The notes beneath the pieces were generated by a model that saw nothing but the letters and a program-made list of their open reading frames with translations, made no database searches and was not told the origin of the DNA. This document shows, one piece after another, positions 42,498 through 44,161 of a DNA stretch of 44,161 nucleotides (within the stretch, counting starts at the first letter, position 1; every line of letters begins with the position of its first letter). The stretch is from an uncultured Pirellulaceae bacterium. GTDB lineage: Bacteria > Planctomycetota > Planctomycetia > Pirellulales > Pirellulaceae. The stretch covers positions 1-44,161 of the forward strand of contig CAKZVF010000022.1 of NCBI GenBank assembly GCA_937921995.1, written 5' to 3'. Made by a program: the position numbers and the translations under genes.

Positions 42498-44161
42498 ATG
42501 GATTTGGGTTTTATAATTGGATTTGATCGGCCCGAGTTTCTGTGGCTATTACTGGTGATCCCCGTTGTCTGGTACTTCAGCTACGATAGCCTCGCCGGTC
42601 TGGGCCCGTGGCGGCGTTTCTTTTCTTTAGCGCTGCGGACGGCCGTGTTGGCGCTGGTCATCGCCGCGCTTTCGCAGATGCAGTGGCGACTGAAGACCGA
42701 TCGACTGACGGTGTTGTATCTGCTGGACCAAAGCGACAGCGTTTCCGCCGCGGACAAGAAACTGATGCTGGAATATGCGTTTCGCCAATCGGAAATGCAC
42801 CGCCGTGAAAATGATAAAGCGGGCGTCATCGCGTTTGGAGCCAACGCAAAAATCGAAGCCGCCCCCTTCGCCGGGAAACTTCCCTTCTCCAGTCGCATTG
42901 ATTCGGCGGGGCTGATCAACACCGGTGGAACGTCCATCGAATCGGCGCTGAAGATCGCACAATCCGCTTTCCCAGAAGGCACCGCCCGGCGAGTCGTCAT
43001 TATCTCCGACGGAAACCAAAACGTCGGCGACGCTCTGGGCATCGCGCAGTCAATGGCTCAACAAGGTATCGGCATCGACGTGGTGCCGATCAAATTGCTG
43101 GCGTCGCAGGACGTGGCGGTGGACAAGGTCGATATCCCGACGAATATCCGCAAGGGGCAAGACTTCGAGATTCGCGTCGCACTCACTAATAAGACTCAGC
43201 CGTCCGAAGACAATCCTACCGGCGAAGTCACAGGCCAGCTCTCGATCACCAACAACGTCATCAGCCGAAACGCCAAAGACGGCTTGCTGAAACAATCGGT
43301 GACATTGCAACCCGGTAAGAACCTATTCTCCTTCAATCATAAGCTTGACCGATCAGCGATGTATTCCCTGATCGCCGAATTCGAACCGGACGATGTTTCG
43401 GCGGACGTGATCAGCGAAAACAATACCGCATCGGCCTTCACACACGTCCGTGGCAAAGGCAAAGTGTTGCTGATCAAGGACGCCGCGGGCCAGAACGAAT
43501 CTGATTACTTGGTCGATGGTCTGACGGCTAACGAGATCGAGGTGGTCGTGCGGGAATCCAGCAGCGCCTATCAATCGGCCGCGGATCTGCTCCAGTACGA
43601 CACCGTCATCATGGCCAACGTCGCGCGGGCCTCGGATGAAACAGGCAACGAATCGGACGTTAATGCGTTCTCTGATGAGCAGATCAAAATGCTGGTCGAT
43701 AATTGCGAACATTTTGGCTGCGGGATTGTGATGATTGGCGGCGACCGATCCTTCGGTGCAGGCGGTTGGTCGAATTCGCTGTTAGAGAAAGCGATGCCCG
43801 TCGATTTTCAGATCAAGAACAGCAAAGTCTCCGCCGTCGGGGCGCTGGCAATGGTGATGCATGGCTGCGAAATGCCTAACGGTAACCACTGGCAGATCAA
43901 AGTCGCTCAAGAAGCGATCAAAGTGCTGGGGCCGATGGATTATTGCGGCGTGATTGACTGGTCGGATTACACGGCCAAACCGCGCTGGATGTGGAAGTTC
44001 GACAAAGTCAACGGCGGGGTCGATCGAGTCTTTGGGAATCGGAAAAAGATGTTGGGGTTGGTCAGCCGCATGAACACCGGCGACATGATGGACTTCAACG
44101 CGCCGATGAAAACGATTCTATCGGGACTGGATAAAGTCGACGCCTCGATGAAGCACGTGAT
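42498..44161 (+). CDS. Membrane VWA protein with amidotransferase-like region, truncated by window end
   Basis: An open frame of 554 codons with no stop before the window ends. Two hydrophobic helices occupy about residues 14-30 and 42-62 (FLWLLLVIPVVWYF and SLALRTAVLALVIAAL). A VWA domain follows with the canonical metal motif YLLDQSDSVS (DxSxS, about 75-83) and RVVIISDGNQNVGDAL near residue 165. A beta-rich region leads to VMIGGDRSFGAGGWSNSLLEKAMPV (about 410), an amidotransferase-like segment equivalent to LIMLGGTHSFGAG of the protein at 1007-3328. It is thus a distant paralogue of that protein. The ATG at 42498 gives the first helix; no strong ribosome site. Function unknown. Confidence 0.85.
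   Translation, partial: MDLGFIIGFDRPEFLWLLLVIPVVWYFSYDSLAGLGPWRRFFSLALRTAVLALVIAALSQMQWRLKTDRLTVLYLLDQSDSVSAADKKLMLEYAFRQSEMHRRENDKAGVIAFGANAKIEAAPFAGKLPFSSRIDSAGLINTGGTSIESALKIAQSAFPEGTARRVVIISDGNQNVGDALGIAQSMAQQGIGIDVVPIKLLASQDVAVDKVDIPTNIRKGQDFEIRVALTNKTQPSEDNPTGEVTGQLSITNNVISRNAKDGLLKQSVTLQPGKNLFSFNHKLDRSAMYSLIAEFEPDDVSADVISENNTASAFTHVRGKGKVLLIKDAAGQNESDYLVDGLTANEIEVVVRESSSAYQSAADLLQYDTVIMANVARASDETGNESDVNAFSDEQIKMLVDNCEHFGCGIVMIGGDRSFGAGGWSNSLLEKAMPVDFQIKNSKVSAVGALAMVMHGCEMPNGNHWQIKVAQEAIKVLGPMDYCGVIDWSDYTAKPRWMWKFDKVNGGVDRVFGNRKKMLGLVSRMNTGDMMDFNAPMKTILSGLDKVDASMKHV

Overview
The window looks like chromosomal DNA of a planctomycete, most probably a marine Pirellulaceae-type bacterium. 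The reasons are a MoxR/DUF58/BatA-like/von Willebrand A (VWA) gene cluster with a double-DUF4159 protein, a secreted sulfatase, a tandem pair of planctomycete-style polytopic membrane proteins, many TTG/GTG starts with patchy Shine-Dalgarno sites, and many small intergenic repeat families. This assignment is inference from gene content; no rRNA or tRNA gene was seen.

Layout. 1-1000: a REP-associated tyrosine transposase (RAYT) with five flanking REP-like repeats. 1007-8085 (minus): MoxR ATPase, DUF58 protein, BatA-like VWA protein and a second membrane VWA protein; a double-DUF4159 protein is divergent at 8456-10852. 10968-16837 (minus): ammonium transporter, two paralogous membrane proteins, a winged-helix regulator overlapping a small membrane-protein gene, and another membrane protein. 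The palindrome ACTCT-N7-AGAGT occurs before two of these units and suggests a local regulon. 16973-22604: SAM methyltransferase, PfkB sugar kinase, argB and argF, and an RlmM/FtsJ-like RNA methyltransferase. 22898-26966: a secreted flavoprotein oxidoreductase followed one base later by a membrane protein with two FMN domains and two CxxxCP motifs, which together look like a dedicated extracytoplasmic electron-transfer pair. 27257-34278: SelO pseudokinase, family 2 glycosyltransferase, DUF151 nuclease-like protein, a small membrane protein, ribBA, a PDZ protein and a small exported protein. 34651-39172 (minus): ECF sigma factor, a small unknown gene, a sulfatase and a DUF6786-like protein. 39469-44161: TolC-like outer-membrane lipoprotein, a toxin-antitoxin operon with an overlapping third membrane gene, and the 5' part of another VWA protein that runs off the window.

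Most genes are housekeeping or cell-envelope genes. The parts that most merit a second look are the winged-helix regulon, the flavoprotein/FMN-FeS pair, the three-gene toxin-antitoxin operon, and at least five dispersed repeat families in intergenic gaps: REP, a 90-100 bp inverted-repeat element, a roughly 250 bp element, a 28 bp hairpin repeat and TCGTAAGCG elements.
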